Origin: an uncultured Clostridia bacterium
GTDB taxonomy: Bacteria; Bacillota; Clostridia; Christensenellales; HGM11417
Reading direction: 5' to 3'
DNA length: 50,268 nt
Assembly: GCA_944332455.1 (NCBI GenBank)
Contig: CALVJY010000016.1
Location: forward strand, 1-50,268
In this document: piece after piece, positions 16,522 through 25,841 of the stretch
How the letters are laid out: every line of letters begins with the position of its first letter
Numbering within the stretch: the stretch's first letter is position 1
Position numbers and translations under genes: made by a program
Notes under the pieces: generated by a model
The model's database searches: none
The model's input: the letters and a program-made list of their open reading frames with translations, nothing else
Told to the model about the DNA's origin: nothing

Positions 16522-19500
16522 TCAGGCCGCGGCGCCGCCGTAGACGATGGTGGCGTTCCCGTTCCAGCCGGAATTCCAGCCGCCCAGCACGGCGTCCGCG
16601 TTGGCGAAGGGCACGGTGATGTTCTGCTCGGCCGTCCAGCCCGAGAAGGCGCCGGAGGCGATCGAGGTGACCGAGGTGGGCACCGTGAAGTTTGCCACCG
16701 AGGTGCAGTTTGCAAAGGCGTTGGCCGAAATGCTCTGCAAAGCGCCGGTGATGTTCAGCGTGGTGATGGAGGAGCAGTTGGCAAAGGCGTTCGAGGCGAT
16801 GATCAGCAACCCGTCGGTGGCATTGGAGACAATGTTCTTGTAGACGAAGTTGATTTTGACGGTCTCCAAAGCGGTGCAGTTCTCGAATGCGCCGTCCATG
16901 ATGGCGTACATGTCGTCGAACTGGACGGTCTTAAGAGCGGTGCAGCCGCGGAAGGCATAGGCGCCCAGCACGGGATCGATCACGCTCATGACCGAGCCGA
17001 ACTCGCCGTGCGAGACAAAGCTCTCCAGCTTGGTGCAGTTTTCAAAGGCGTGGTCGAAAATGCCGTAGGCCGTCACTTCCAGCGAGCCCCTATCGTCTGC
17101 GGCGTAGTAGGGCAGCTCGAAGGAGGTCAGCCCCGACCCGGCGAAGCAGTACTCGCGGAAGGCCACCAGGTTGTAGGGCACTTCGAAGGTCGACAAAGAA
17201 GTGCAGTTGGCGAAGGAATAGGGCGCCAGGGTGGTGCTCATGGGGAATCCGACGACTTCGGCCGCTTCCCCTCCCTCGGTCGTCATGACGCCCTCCTCGA
17301 CGTTGGCGGTCAGGGAGACCGAGCTCAAAGAGGTGCAGTTGTAGAAGGCGTACTCGTTGACGGCGTACCACTCGTCCGGATCCGGATCCTCCCAGTCGGT
17401 CTCATAGGTGCGGGAACCCAGCTGGGCGCCGAAGGAGACCGATCGCAAAGAGGCGCAGTCGCGGAAGGCGTTGGGCCCGATCATCAGGCCGTAGCTGTCG
17501 TAGCCCGCGGTGGAGATGCCGGGGGCGATCTCCTCCTCGTAGGTGACGGAGACCAGCCCGCTGCCGCGGAAGGCGGAGTCGGCGATGCCGGGCGAGCCGT
17601 AGACGTGCTCGTACTCGTAGATGAATCCGTCGCCGAAGTCTATGATCTCGATCTCGATGGTGATGAAGTCGCGCAGCCGGTCGGGCAACTCGATGCTGGT
17701 CAGCGAGGTGCAGTTCCGGAAGGCGCGGGCCCCGATGGAGACGGCCAGGGTGCCGCCCTGCTCGAAGGTGACCGAGCTCAGCGAGGTGCAGTTTTCGAAG
17801 GCCGCGGCCCCGATGTAGGTGATGTTTTTGCCGATGTTGATCGAGGTCAGCTGGGTGCAGTTGCGGAAGGTGCCGTCCTCGATGCGGGTGAAGCTGTCGG
17901 GCAGGGTGATCGAGGTGATGGCCGATCCGGCGAAGGCGCCGGGCATGATCGAGGTGATCTTGTCGTCCAGGACGTAGGCCCCCGACGTTTCGGGCGTGAC
18001 GTAGAACAGCAGGTTCTGGTCGGCGTTCAGCAGGGTCCCCGCCTCCGCGTCGAAGAGGATGTCGGCGTTGGGCGAGAGGATCTCGATCTTTTCCAGCACG
18101 CAGCCCGCAAAGGGGTTGCCGTCCAGGGTGGTGACCGTCTCGGGCAGGGTGATCTCGGTGATGCCGGTGAAGCCGAAGGCGAAGTTGCCCACCTCGCTGA
18201 CTCCGGTCTCCAGGGTGACCGAGACCAGGGAGGCGCAGTCCTCGAAGGCGCCGGCGCCGATGACGGTGTTGTTGCCGTAGACGAAGACCTCGCCGATGGC
18301 AGTGCCCGAGAAGGCGTAGTCCCCGATCTCCTCGATGCTCTGGGAGAGGCGGAGCTCGGTCACGGTCTCGCAGCCGTAGAAGGCATAGTCCCCCACGGAG
18401 ATCACCGAGTCGGGCAGGATGATCTGCGACAGTCCGGCCTCGTAGAAGGCGTAGGCCCCGATGCTCTGCAGGGAAGCGGCCCGGTCAAAGTCGAAGTCGG
18501 TGATGGCGGTGCCCGAGAAGGCATAGTCCCCGATCTCGGTCAGCAGGCTGTTCTCGCCCAGGGTCAGCTCGGTCAGGGTGGAAACCCCGTCGAAGGCATG
18601 GGCCCCGATGACCGCGATGTTGGCGGGCAAGTTCAGGGTGGTGAAGGCGGTGCCGGTAAAGACGTAGGCCCCGATCTGGATGCCGTTGACGGTGGGGAAG
18701 GTGACCGAGGTCAGCCGGCTGTTGTCCGCAAAGGCGTAGTCGGCGATCTGGGTCAGGTTGACGGCGTTGGTCAGGTCGATGCTCTGCAGCCCGCTGTTCA
18801 GGAAGGCATACTCGGCGATGCGCAGCAGGGCGGAGTTGGCCGGCACGATGACGGTCTCCAGACTGGCGCAGTTGCCGAAGGTCAGGCTGAGCAGGTTGAC
18901 CAGGTTGGCGGGCAGGGTGACCGTTTTCAAGCTGGTGCAGCCGTAGAACACGGCGGCGGTCTCGTCGGGACGGTCCAGATTCCAGCCCCAGTTCTCGCCC
19001 AGGGTGGAGACGCTGTCGGGAATGGCGATCTCCTCCAGGCTGGTGCAGAGGCGGAAGGCCGAGGACCCGATGGTGGTCAGGGCGCAGCTGCCGTCGGTCT
19101 TGCGGAAGGTCACGGTCTCCAGATTGCCCGCGCCGTAGAAGGCGTACTCCCCGATGGAGGCCACGGTGGAGGGGATCTCGATGCGCTCCAGCGCGGTGGT
19201 GTGGGCGTCGGCCGCCACGCCGAAGGCGTAGTCGCCGATGACTTCCAGCCCCTCGGGCAGGATGATCTCCTTCAGGTAGCTGTTCTCGTAGAAGGCCCGG
19301 TCGGCGATCTCCAGGGTGCCGTCCAGCACGGTGTAGCTTTCGTTCGTGTAGCAGTTGGGATAGTACAGCAGGCGGGTGCGGTCGGCGTTGTAGACGGCGC
19401 CGTACACGGTCTCTCCGTTCTCCGTCCAGGTGTCCTGATACAGGTAGGGATTGCCCGCTTCCATGGTGAAGGAGGTCACCCCGGACAGCGAGGGCACGAA

Positions 19501-22500
19501 GTTCATGAAGGTCTCTTCATCGAAGAAGTCGAGGATGGTGATGGTCTTGATGGCCCCGCCCTCGCCCCAGTCGCCGATGGACTGCAGATTGACCGGGAAG
19601 GTGATGTCGGCGTAGCTGGTGCAGCCCATGAAGACGTAGTCGCCGTAGGAGGTGATCAGGGGACAGCCGTCCTCGAAGATCACGGTGGTCAGCAGGGCAC
19701 ATTCAGCGAACAGCCCCAGAGCCAGCATCCCGTCGGGCACGACCTCGCCGGTGTCCTCGTTGGTGACGTAGGCCGAGCCGGCCAACGTTTTGGGCAGCGT
19801 GACGGTGGTGATGGCCGCCCCCATGAAGGCAGTCGCGCCGATGACCTCGATGGCGCACTCGCCGTCTTCATTCCGCTCGAACACAATGCTGGTCAGGCTG
19901 GTTGCGTTGGCAAAGGCGAAACGGCCGATAGACTTCACCGTGGAGGGGATGCTCAGCTCGGTGATGAAGGGCCCCTCGCCGGAGTCGGAGGCAAAGGCCA
20001 TGTAGCCGATCTCCTCCAGCCCCTCGTGCAGAATGATCTCATCAAGGCCGCCGCCGCCCCAGCCCGGCGTAAAGGCCTGATCGCCCACGCGCTTGACGCT
20101 GCGCGGGATCTCGATGGCCGTCAGATTTTCGTTGCTGTAGAAGCACTGATCGGGGATCAGCTCCAGGCGGGAGGGATTTTCCTCGGTGTCCTCGAAGGTG
20201 ACGATCTCGACCTTGGAGTAGCTGAACGGGCCGATGCCCACGATGCCGCTGGTTCCTCCCTCCAGGCCGCTGCCCAGCTGGGCCAGGCGGGCCGGGAAGT
20301 GGACCTCGGACAGCCCGGAGTTTTTGAAGGCGTCATCCTCGACGATCAGATCCTCGGTGCCGCCCTCCTCGAAGCGGAGGGTGCCGGTGTTCATGCTGCT
20401 GAAAGCATAGCCCCGGATGGTCGTGACGGTGTTGGGGATCACGAAGGCAGTGTCCCGCAGCACGGCGTGATCCAGAATGATGGGCGTGCCGTTTCCGTCG
20501 GTCTCATAGAAGATGCCGCCCTCGTAGAGATACCTGTCGTGTCCCGGCATGTTGTTGATCTCTTTCAGATTGCTGGCGCTGTCGATGGTGGTCTCCAGAT
20601 AGCCGTTCGTGGTGTCATAGGCCACCTCGCACAGGTCGGGGAAGGTGACGGAGGTCAGTTCGGTGTTGCCGAACAGGTAAGTCCCCAACACGATGACCTC
20701 AGTGCGGCCCTCTTCCTCGAAGAAGAAGCCCTCGGACAGGTCGGTGGACATAAAGGCGCTCCCTTCGATCAGGGTGACCGACGCGGGCACCGTGAAGGTC
20801 AGGATGGGCGCGCTGTAGAAGGCGTCCGTGCCGATGAACTCCAGTTGGCTGTTTTCGGCGAGGGTCACGGAGGCCAGGTCTTGGCTGCGGTAGAAGGCCG
20901 CTTCGCCGATGGTCCGAAGGCTGGCGGGCAGACTGACTGACGTCATCGAGGTGCTGTAGAAGGCTCGGTATTGGATCTCCTCCAGCCCCTCGGAGATCAC
21001 CACGTCGCCGAGCCGGGCCTGGTAGAAGGCGCCTTCGGCGATGGTCCGCAGGTAGGAGGGGGTGCCCTTGACCCATTCGCTCTCGGCGGCCTCGGCCGAA
21101 TCCGTCACGTACAGGGCGTCCAGCGAGTTGCAGCCGTTGAAGGCGTTGGAGCCGATGGTCAGGCCCTCGCCCTCGGTCAGGCCGGCGGGATCGTCCACAA
21201 AGACCACGTTGCGCAGGTTGGTGCAGCCCGAGAAGGCCGAGGCCCCGATGCTGCGGATGGCGGAGCCGAAGATGACGGTCTGCAGGTTGACGTTGCCGTT
21301 AAAGGCATTGCCCTCCACTTCGACCACGGTCTCGGGCAGGGCGTACACCGAGTTGCGCAGGTTGGCGGAGTAGTAGATCAGGCGGGTCTGATCTTTGTCG
21401 AACAGGATGCCGTCCTCGGCCGAGAAGTAGGGATTGTCCTCGTCCACGGCAATGGTGACCAGGTTGGTGCAGCCCGCAAACAGGCCCTGGGAGATGGTGC
21501 TGACGGTGGCGGGCAGGCTGACGGAGGTGATGCGGGTGCAGCCGCTGAAGACCGCCTCGCCCAGCGTGACCACGTTGCTGTTTTCCTCAAAGACCACGTT
21601 GGACAGCCGCTCGCAGTTCTCGAACACGGAGGCCCCCACGGTCAGTTCCTCGCCCAGGGCGTTGCCCCCGGAGAAGGTGACGGTGGTCAGCCCGGTGCAG
21701 CCGGAAAAGACGCCGTCCTCGATGGTGGTCACAAAGTTGGGGATGGTCAGCGAGCTCAGCCGGGTGCAGCCGGCAAAGGCCCCGGCGGCGATGGTGCGGA
21801 TGCCGGTGGGGATGCGCAGGGCGCCACGGCGGCCGGGCGGGCAGTACAGGATGGTGTCGCCGGCCTTGTTGGTCAGCATACCATTGACCGAGCCGTAGGT
21901 CTCGTGGTCGTCGGCCACATAGATGTTCTCGAACACCGTGCTGTCGCCGATGATGTCGGTGCTGAAGTCGCGCAGGCGGGCGGGAATGGTCAGCGAGCGC
22001 AGGCGGGTGCAGCCGGCAAAGGCCTCGGCCCCGATGATCAGCTCGTCGCCCTCGTCAAAGTCGAAGTAGATGTCGGTGATCGAGGTGCAGCCGTAGAAGG
22101 CCCGCTCGGCGATGGTGCTCACCGAGGAGGGAATGGTGACCGAAGTCAGGCCCGCGGTGGAGAAGGCCTCCTGTCCGATGGCCTCCACGTCGCCGGGAAT
22201 GACGTAATTGCCCCGCTTTCCCTCGGGTATGTAGACCAGGGATTTGCCCTCCTGGGCTACCTCGCTGGTGTAGTACAGCACGCCCTCGTGGGAGCTGTAA
22301 AGGGGCTCGGGCTCGTTCCCGGTCTCGTAGATGTTGATGGCCTCCAGCTGGGTGCAGCCCTCGAAGGCGCTCTCGGCGTAGTAGATGATCCGGATGGTGT
22401 CCGGGATCTCGATGGTGCGGATGGTGGTGAACTGGTAGAAGGCATAGCCCTCGACGATGGACACGTCCGCCCCGTTGTATTTTTCGGGAATGACCACGCG

Positions 22501-25095
22501 GGAGACCCGGGCGGCCTCGTTGGTGGCCACCACCGAGTAGGTCCCGGCGTAGGCTCCTTCTTCCTGCATGGTGAACTCGAAGATGGAGACCCAGTAGGGG
22601 TAGACGGTGACATCCTGGGCCAAAGACCAGGGAGCCAGGGCGTTGCCTTCGGAGTCGGTCAGCTGGGTGCCCTGTCCGTTGGCGGCGTCGTACCAGCCCA
22701 CAAAGGACAGCGAGGTGTCGTCACTGACCGGGACGGCCAGGGTGAAGTCCTCGGTGTAGGTCACGGTGTCGCTCTCCAGCCCCGCCGTGCCCTCGGAGTC
22801 GGGATCGTAGGTGACGGTGTAGGACTTGGGCGACCATCCGGCGTACAGGATCAGATCGCCCGAGGCCGAAAAGGCCGAGCCGTCGTGTACGCGGGCGCCG
22901 TTGACCGAGGCGCCGCCGGGCACGGTGTACCAGCCGCTCAGGTCATAGCCCGTCCGCTCGCTCTCGGGCAGGGAAAGGATGTCCCCCATGGCCAGGTAGA
23001 CGGTGCTCGCGCCCGTCCCCTCCCGGCTGTCGAACTGCACGGCATAGGCATAGACCTCGGCCGAGACCCATTCGGAGGTGCTGCCGGCGTCGTCGATGTA
23101 GCGCACCGAGACGGTGTTGATCCCCTTCTGGGTCAGGGACAGGGCAGCCGAATGGGTGCCCGTGGACACCGAGACCGAGCTGCCACCGTTGACGCGCACC
23201 TGGTAGGTGGAGGCGCCGATGACCGGATCCCAGTACACCGTACCGGAAGAGTAGGTCACCCGGGGGGACAGCGAGTAGTACTGCGCGGTCAGCGGGTCGC
23301 TCCACACCGATTCGGTGGCGCCCACCGCCTTGACGGAAAAGTCATAGTCCACGCCGTTGGTCAGGGGAAGCTGGGACAGGTCGAAGGACAGATCGGTCAG
23401 ATCCGTGTACTCCCGGCCGTCGGCCAGCACGGTGTAGCTTTGGGCCCCATCCACCGCATTCCAGGAAAGCTGGGTGCCGGTGATGTTCAGCCCGGAGGGG
23501 GCGGCCAGCCGCACCCGCTCGTAGGTGTAGGCGGCGGCCTCGGGCGAGTTGTAGCCCTCGGTCACCGGGGTCACGGTCACGGTCACGGAGTCGGCGGCGT
23601 AGCTCTTTAAGGAGAACTCGGTCCGGCCTCCGGTGTAAAGCCGGGTGACCTCCGTCCCGTTCGTGACGGTGACGGCATAGTCGGCGGCGTTGGCCACGGC
23701 GTCCCAGTGCAGGGTCTCGTCGGCCTCGTCAAAGGAGAAGTCCCCGATCTCCCCCAGCACCCGGTTGTAGCAGAACACGGCCGAGGTCGAGGAGGCGTAG
23801 CCGGTGGCCGAGGCCGTGACGGTGAAGAAGATGCCGTCCTCGGTCAGCTCGCAGCCCGCAAAGCTGAAGTAGGTGGAAGTTCCGTTGTCAAAGTCGGTGT
23901 GGTTGTGGTCGGGATTGCCGCAGACCACGGAGATCCTGTAGTTCTCGGCTCCCTCCACGCCCCGGAAGAGGAGCACGGAGGGCTCGATGACCGAGAAGAC
24001 CGAGACCCGATCCAGGGCCTTGTTGTTGTAGGAGCGCACGGCCGGGTCGGAGTTTCCGGTATCGTTGGGCGCGATCGCCCGCACGGTGATGGTGTACTCG
24101 CCCTCCTCGGCGGTCGAAAAGCGGACCTGCACGCTGGTGGCGCCGGTGCGCTGGTCGACCAGGGTCACTCCGTTGGGGCCGGTGACTTCCACCTCGTAGG
24201 TGCTCACGCCCTCCACGGGATCCCAGACCACCGAATCCCCGGAGATCCGGGGCATGGGGGTGGCCAGCTTGTCGGAGCCGGTCTCCTGCCACAGGGCGAA
24301 CAGGGTGGTGTTGGCATCAAACACGGTGTCGGCTTCGTAAAGGTAGGTCAGCTTGCCGGCGTCCTCGAAGTCGCTGATCCACCAGCCGGCGAACTCGTAG
24401 CCTTCGCGGGTGGGCTGGGGCGCTTCGGTCAGCCTGCCGGCCAGCGTCTCCTGATCCTCCAGGGCGGGCGCGCCCTCGTAGTTCAGGTCAAAGGACACCC
24501 GGTAGACGGGGACGCCGGTCAGATTGTCGGACCACTGGGCATAGACGGTGGTGTTCCCGGTCACCGGCGTCGCCCCGAAGGCAAAGGCCGAGGTGAAGGC
24601 GGAATCGGCATACCAGCCCAGGAAGGCGTAGCCGTCGCGGGTGGGATCGGCGGGCTTTTGCACGGTGCGGCCGTTCATCACCCTGACCGAGTCCACGGCG
24701 GAGCCGCCGTTGCTCTCGAAGGTCACGGTGTAGCTGGTCGTGCGCAGAAAGCGCATGGAGGCCCCGTCGTAGGTCAGGGTGACCGCCTCGTCGGCATAGC
24801 CGGCCGTGATCTCGGCCTCGGCGTCCAGGGTCAGATCAAAGGTCCCGTTGGTCAGGACGTAGGTCCCCGAGATCTGCTCGCTCCCGATCTGCAGCGAGAG
24901 ATCGTTCCCCCCGCTCAGGGTGAGATAGTAGGTGTCGCCGTTGTCGGCGTCGTAGTAGTAGGTGCCCGTCTCCGGACCGGGGGTCACAGTCGGCTCCCGG
25001 CGGCCGCTCAGCACCACGGCTACCACGACGATCGCCGCGATCAGAATGACCGCGCAGCCGGCGATGAATACCTTGCGCCATGTGTTCTCTTTCAT
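16522..25095 (-). CDS. Giant anchored InlB/FN3/BspA-LRR surface protein
   Basis: About 2857 residues. MKENTWRK is followed by an uncleaved-looking anchor (about 9-29), then a beta domain (35-120), two InlB/Flg_new B-repeat-like units (about 125-285, 'DGYAFLGWYAD', 'EGYEFAGWWISD'), six or so FN3-like domains (about 285-730, each with 'WD/WN..V.....Y.V.V'), two more InlB-like units (about 730-880), and roughly 1900 residues of LRR_5 repeats (AF..CT.L..I.LP..V..IG..AF). The C-terminus 'GWNSGWNGNATIVYGG' matches the usual end of Clostridial BspA-like proteins. No LPXTG or SLH domain is seen, so anchoring should be through the N-terminal helix. The start was chosen at 25095 because AAGGAGG lies upstream; the in-frame extension to 25260 is repeat DNA. 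Host or matrix adhesion is inferred from the family. Confidence 0.9.
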   Translation of the reverse strand: MKENTWRKVFIAGCAVILIAAIVVVAVVLSGRREPTVTPGPETGTYYYDADNGDTYYLTLSGGNDLSLQIGSEQISGTYVLTNGTFDLTLDAEAEITAGYADEAVTLTYDGASMRFLRTTSYTVTFESNGGSAVDSVRVMNGRTVQKPADPTRDGYAFLGWYADSAFTSAFAFGATPVTGNTTVYAQWSDNLTGVPVYRVSFDLNYEGAPALEDQETLAGRLTEAPQPTREGYEFAGWWISDFEDAGKLTYLYEADTVFDANTTLFALWQETGSDKLATPMPRISGDSVVWDPVEGVSTYEVEVTGPNGVTLVDQRTGATSVQVRFSTAEEGEYTITVRAIAPNDTGNSDPAVRSYNNKALDRVSVFSVIEPSVLLFRGVEGAENYRISVVCGNPDHNHTDFDNGTSTYFSFAGCELTEDGIFFTVTASATGYASSTSAVFCYNRVLGEIGDFSFDEADETLHWDAVANAADYAVTVTNGTEVTRLYTGGRTEFSLKSYAADSVTVTVTPVTEGYNSPEAAAYTYERVRLAAPSGLNITGTQLSWNAVDGAQSYTVLADGREYTDLTDLSFDLSQLPLTNGVDYDFSVKAVGATESVWSDPLTAQYYSLSPRVTYSSGTVYWDPVIGASTYQVRVNGGSSVSVSTGTHSAALSLTQKGINTVSVRYIDDAGSTSEWVSAEVYAYAVQFDSREGTGASTVYLAMGDILSLPESERTGYDLSGWYTVPGGASVNGARVHDGSAFSASGDLILYAGWSPKSYTVTYDPDSEGTAGLESDTVTYTEDFTLAVPVSDDTSLSFVGWYDAANGQGTQLTDSEGNALAPWSLAQDVTVYPYWVSIFEFTMQEEGAYAGTYSVVATNEAARVSRVVIPEKYNGADVSIVEGYAFYQFTTIRTIEIPDTIRIIYYAESAFEGCTQLEAINIYETGNEPEPLYSSHEGVLYYTSEVAQEGKSLVYIPEGKRGNYVIPGDVEAIGQEAFSTAGLTSVTIPSSVSTIAERAFYGCTSITDIYFDFDEGDELIIGAEAFAGCTRLRSLTIPARLRDFSTDIIGDSTVFENIYVADDHETYGSVNGMLTNKAGDTILYCPPGRRGALRIPTGIRTIAAGAFAGCTRLSSLTIPNFVTTIEDGVFSGCTGLTTVTFSGGNALGEELTVGASVFENCERLSNVVFEENSNVVTLGEAVFSGCTRITSVSLPATVSTISQGLFAGCTNLVTIAVDEDNPYFSAEDGILFDKDQTRLIYYSANLRNSVYALPETVVEVEGNAFNGNVNLQTVIFGSAIRSIGASAFSGCTNLRNVVFVDDPAGLTEGEGLTIGSNAFNGCNSLDALYVTDSAEAAESEWVKGTPSYLRTIAEGAFYQARLGDVVISEGLEEIQYRAFYSTSMTSVSLPASLRTIGEAAFYRSQDLASVTLAENSQLEFIGTDAFYSAPILTFTVPASVTLIEGSAFMSTDLSEGFFFEEEGRTEVIVLGTYLFGNTELTSVTFPDLCEVAYDTTNGYLETTIDSASNLKEINNMPGHDRYLYEGGIFYETDGNGTPIILDHAVLRDTAFVIPNTVTTIRGYAFSSMNTGTLRFEEGGTEDLIVEDDAFKNSGLSEVHFPARLAQLGSGLEGGTSGIVGIGPFSYSKVEIVTFEDTEENPSRLELIPDQCFYSNENLTAIEIPRSVKRVGDQAFTPGWGGGGLDEIILHEGLEEIGYMAFASDSGEGPFITELSIPSTVKSIGRFAFANATSLTSIVFERNEDGECAIEVIGATAFMGAAITTVTLPKTLAGSAYVTNEDTGEVVPDGMLALGLFAECALLTTVIFEDGCPLITSYGDYVFMGCTSYADITFPVNLQSIGDWGEGGAIKTITILDFFDEETFMNFVPSLSGVTSFTMEAGNPYLYQDTWTENGETVYGAVYNADRTRLLYYPNCYTNESYTVLDGTLEIADRAFYENSYLKEIILPEGLEVIGDYAFGVAADAHTTALERIEIPSTVASIGEYAFYGAGNLETVTFRKTDGSCALTTIGSSAFRLCTSLEEIAIPDSVSTLGENWGWNLDRPDETAAVFYGCTSLKTVTLPANLVNLLSLTFGNCASLETVIVPANSALLRIAEYAFLNSGLQSIDLTNAVNLTQIADYAFADNSRLTSVTFPTVNGIQIGAYVFTGTAFTTLNLPANIAVIGAHAFDGVSTLTELTLGENSLLTEIGDYAFSGTAITDFDFDRAASLQSIGAYAFYEAGLSQIILPDSVISVGDYAFYGCETVTELRLSQSIEEIGDYAFSGTAIGEVFVYGNNTVIGAGAFEDCASLVSVTLETGVSEVGNFAFGFTGITEITLPETVTTLDGNPFAGCVLEKIEILSPNADILFDAEAGTLLNADQNLLFYVTPETSGAYVLDDKITSIMPGAFAGSAITSITLPDSFTRIEDGTFRNCTQLTSINIGKNITYIGAAAFENCTSLSSVTFEQGGTLAVSIGARAFRNCTSLTSIELPDRLRDFITIEIEIIDFGDGFIYEYEHVYGSPGIADSAFRGSGLVSVTYEEEIAPGISTAGYDSYGLMIGPNAFRDCASLRSVSFGAQLGSRTYETDWEDPDPDEWYAVNEYAFYNCTSLSSVSLTANVEEGVMTTEGGEAAEVVGFPMSTTLAPYSFANCTSLSTFEVPYNLVAFREYCFAGSGLTSFELPYYAADDRGSLEVTAYGIFDHAFENCTKLESFVSHGEFGSVMSVIDPVLGAYAFRGCTALKTVQFDDMYAIMDGAFENCTALETVKINFVYKNIVSNATDGLLIIASNAFANCSSITTLNITGALQSISANAFANCTSVANFTVPTSVTSIASGAFSGWTAEQNITVPFANADAVLGGWNSGWNGNATIVYGGAAA

Positions 25096-25144
25096 AGCTG
25101 CCTCCTTTTTCCTTTCCTTATCGCAAAAGGAAGTTCCAAAACTT

Positions 25145-25285
25145 CCGGCTTGCCTCTTTTCCTCTTCCGGCTCTTCCTGGCCGTCAAATTGCCTCTTCTT
25201 TTCCGGCTCTTTCCCGGCCGTCAAATTGCCTCTTCTTTTCCGGCTCTTCCTGGCCGTCAAATTGCCTCTTCTTTTCCGGCTGTCC
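25145..25285. repeat. 36-bp tandem repeat in the operon leader
   Basis: Units beginning CCGGCTCTTC recur at 25167, 25203, 25240 and 25276 (spacing 36, 37, 36), with a degenerate partial copy from 25145. On the minus strand they lie 50-190 nt upstream of the giant gene's start, inside its untranslated leader. The frame there reads KKRQFDGQEEPE repeats, but the 37-bp step breaks the frame and no ribosome site precedes them, so I treat them as non-coding. Confidence 0.8.
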
Positions 25286-25585
25286 GCCGTGACGGTCTTT
25301 CCCGTCCTTTCCCCCGCCCGTTTTCCGCGCTGGTCTTTTCGCTTTTCCTCCGCCCGACAGGCTTTCCGGCCGGCCCTTGCTCCTTGGCGGAGGCCCTCTT
25401 TCCGACCCGTCTCTTTCCGATCTGAAGGGGCCGATCCCGCTTTGCCTGTTCTGCGGCTGTTTTTCGGCCTCCGGCCCTTACCCTTTCTTCCGATCCTTCC
25501 GATCCGCCCTGCCGGCGGCCGCTTTGCCGGTACGCGGCTTTAAACTTCAACACCGCATGGCTTTAAAGGAGTAAAGTATTTTGAA

Positions 25586-25745
25586 TAAAAAAGAAAGATG
25601 GAACCCGTTTTCCTGATTCCTCCCGAAGTGTGTTCCTATGCACTTTTCCCCGCGGACAGCTTCCGCCGGGAAAAGATTTCACCCCCCTGCTTTCCCGGCG
25701 GCAACGCCGCCTCCCGACAGCCGTGAGAACGGGCCGCCTTTGAAG
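25586..25745 (-). ncRNA. Candidate structured RNA in the operon leader
   Basis: A closing 9-bp stem (25604-25612 with 25725-25733) encloses three perfect or near-perfect hairpins: 25626-25630/25641-25645, 25644-25650 plus 25652-25656 paired with 25662-25666 plus 25668-25674 (one symmetric mismatch), and GGCGGC-AAC-GCCGCC at 25697-25711. On the minus strand a U-rich run (25587-25592) follows a few nt after the closing stem. Transcription from the promoter at 25813-25841 would give an RNA of about 220 nt ending here, or a structured leader of the giant-protein operon. I could not match it to a known riboswitch. The strand is inferred from the promoter and U-run. Between 25096 and 25585 only the 36-bp repeats stand out. 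Confidence 0.5.
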
Positions 25746-25762
25746 GAGAGGGACCACTTTGT

Positions 25763-25809
25763 GAAATTTTTATCAATGTGTGATAACTCTGTGAAAGTTT
25801 TGTGATAGA
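25763..25809. promoter_or_regulatory. Palindrome and ATCACA/TTCACA repeats downstream of the operon promoter
   Basis: TTATCAATGTGTGATAA (25770-25786) is a perfect 6-5-6 palindrome. On the minus strand, four TATCACA/TTTCACA hexamer-like repeats fall between the -10 box and about position 25760. Their position at the start of the transcript is where a repressor would sit. No dedicated regulator gene is adjacent. Confidence 0.45.
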
Positions 25810-25812
25810 AAA

Positions 25813-25841
25813 AGAATAACAAAAAAGATTCTATTTGTCAA
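25813..25841 (-). promoter_or_regulatory. Sigma-A promoter of the surface/MoxR operon
   Basis: On the minus strand TTGACA (25836-25841), 17 bp, TATTCT (25813-25818). The start site would be near 25806, about 710 nt before the giant gene's start codon. No better promoter was found closer to 25095. The sequence from 25842 to about 26160 is AT-richer and holds no supported gene. Confidence 0.7.

Noticed and set aside
16438..23610. Plus-strand frames of 1500 and 879 codons opposite the giant LRR gene
   Set aside because: They repeat in step with the LRR units of the opposite strand and lack start signals and domains.
25586..25745. Resemblance of the leader RNA to FMN, cobalamin or c-di-AMP riboswitches
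   Set aside because: Short matches exist (GCAGGG...GTGAAATC...CCGGCGG on the minus strand; CCCGACAGC on the plus strand), but the remaining conserved blocks and their order are missing.
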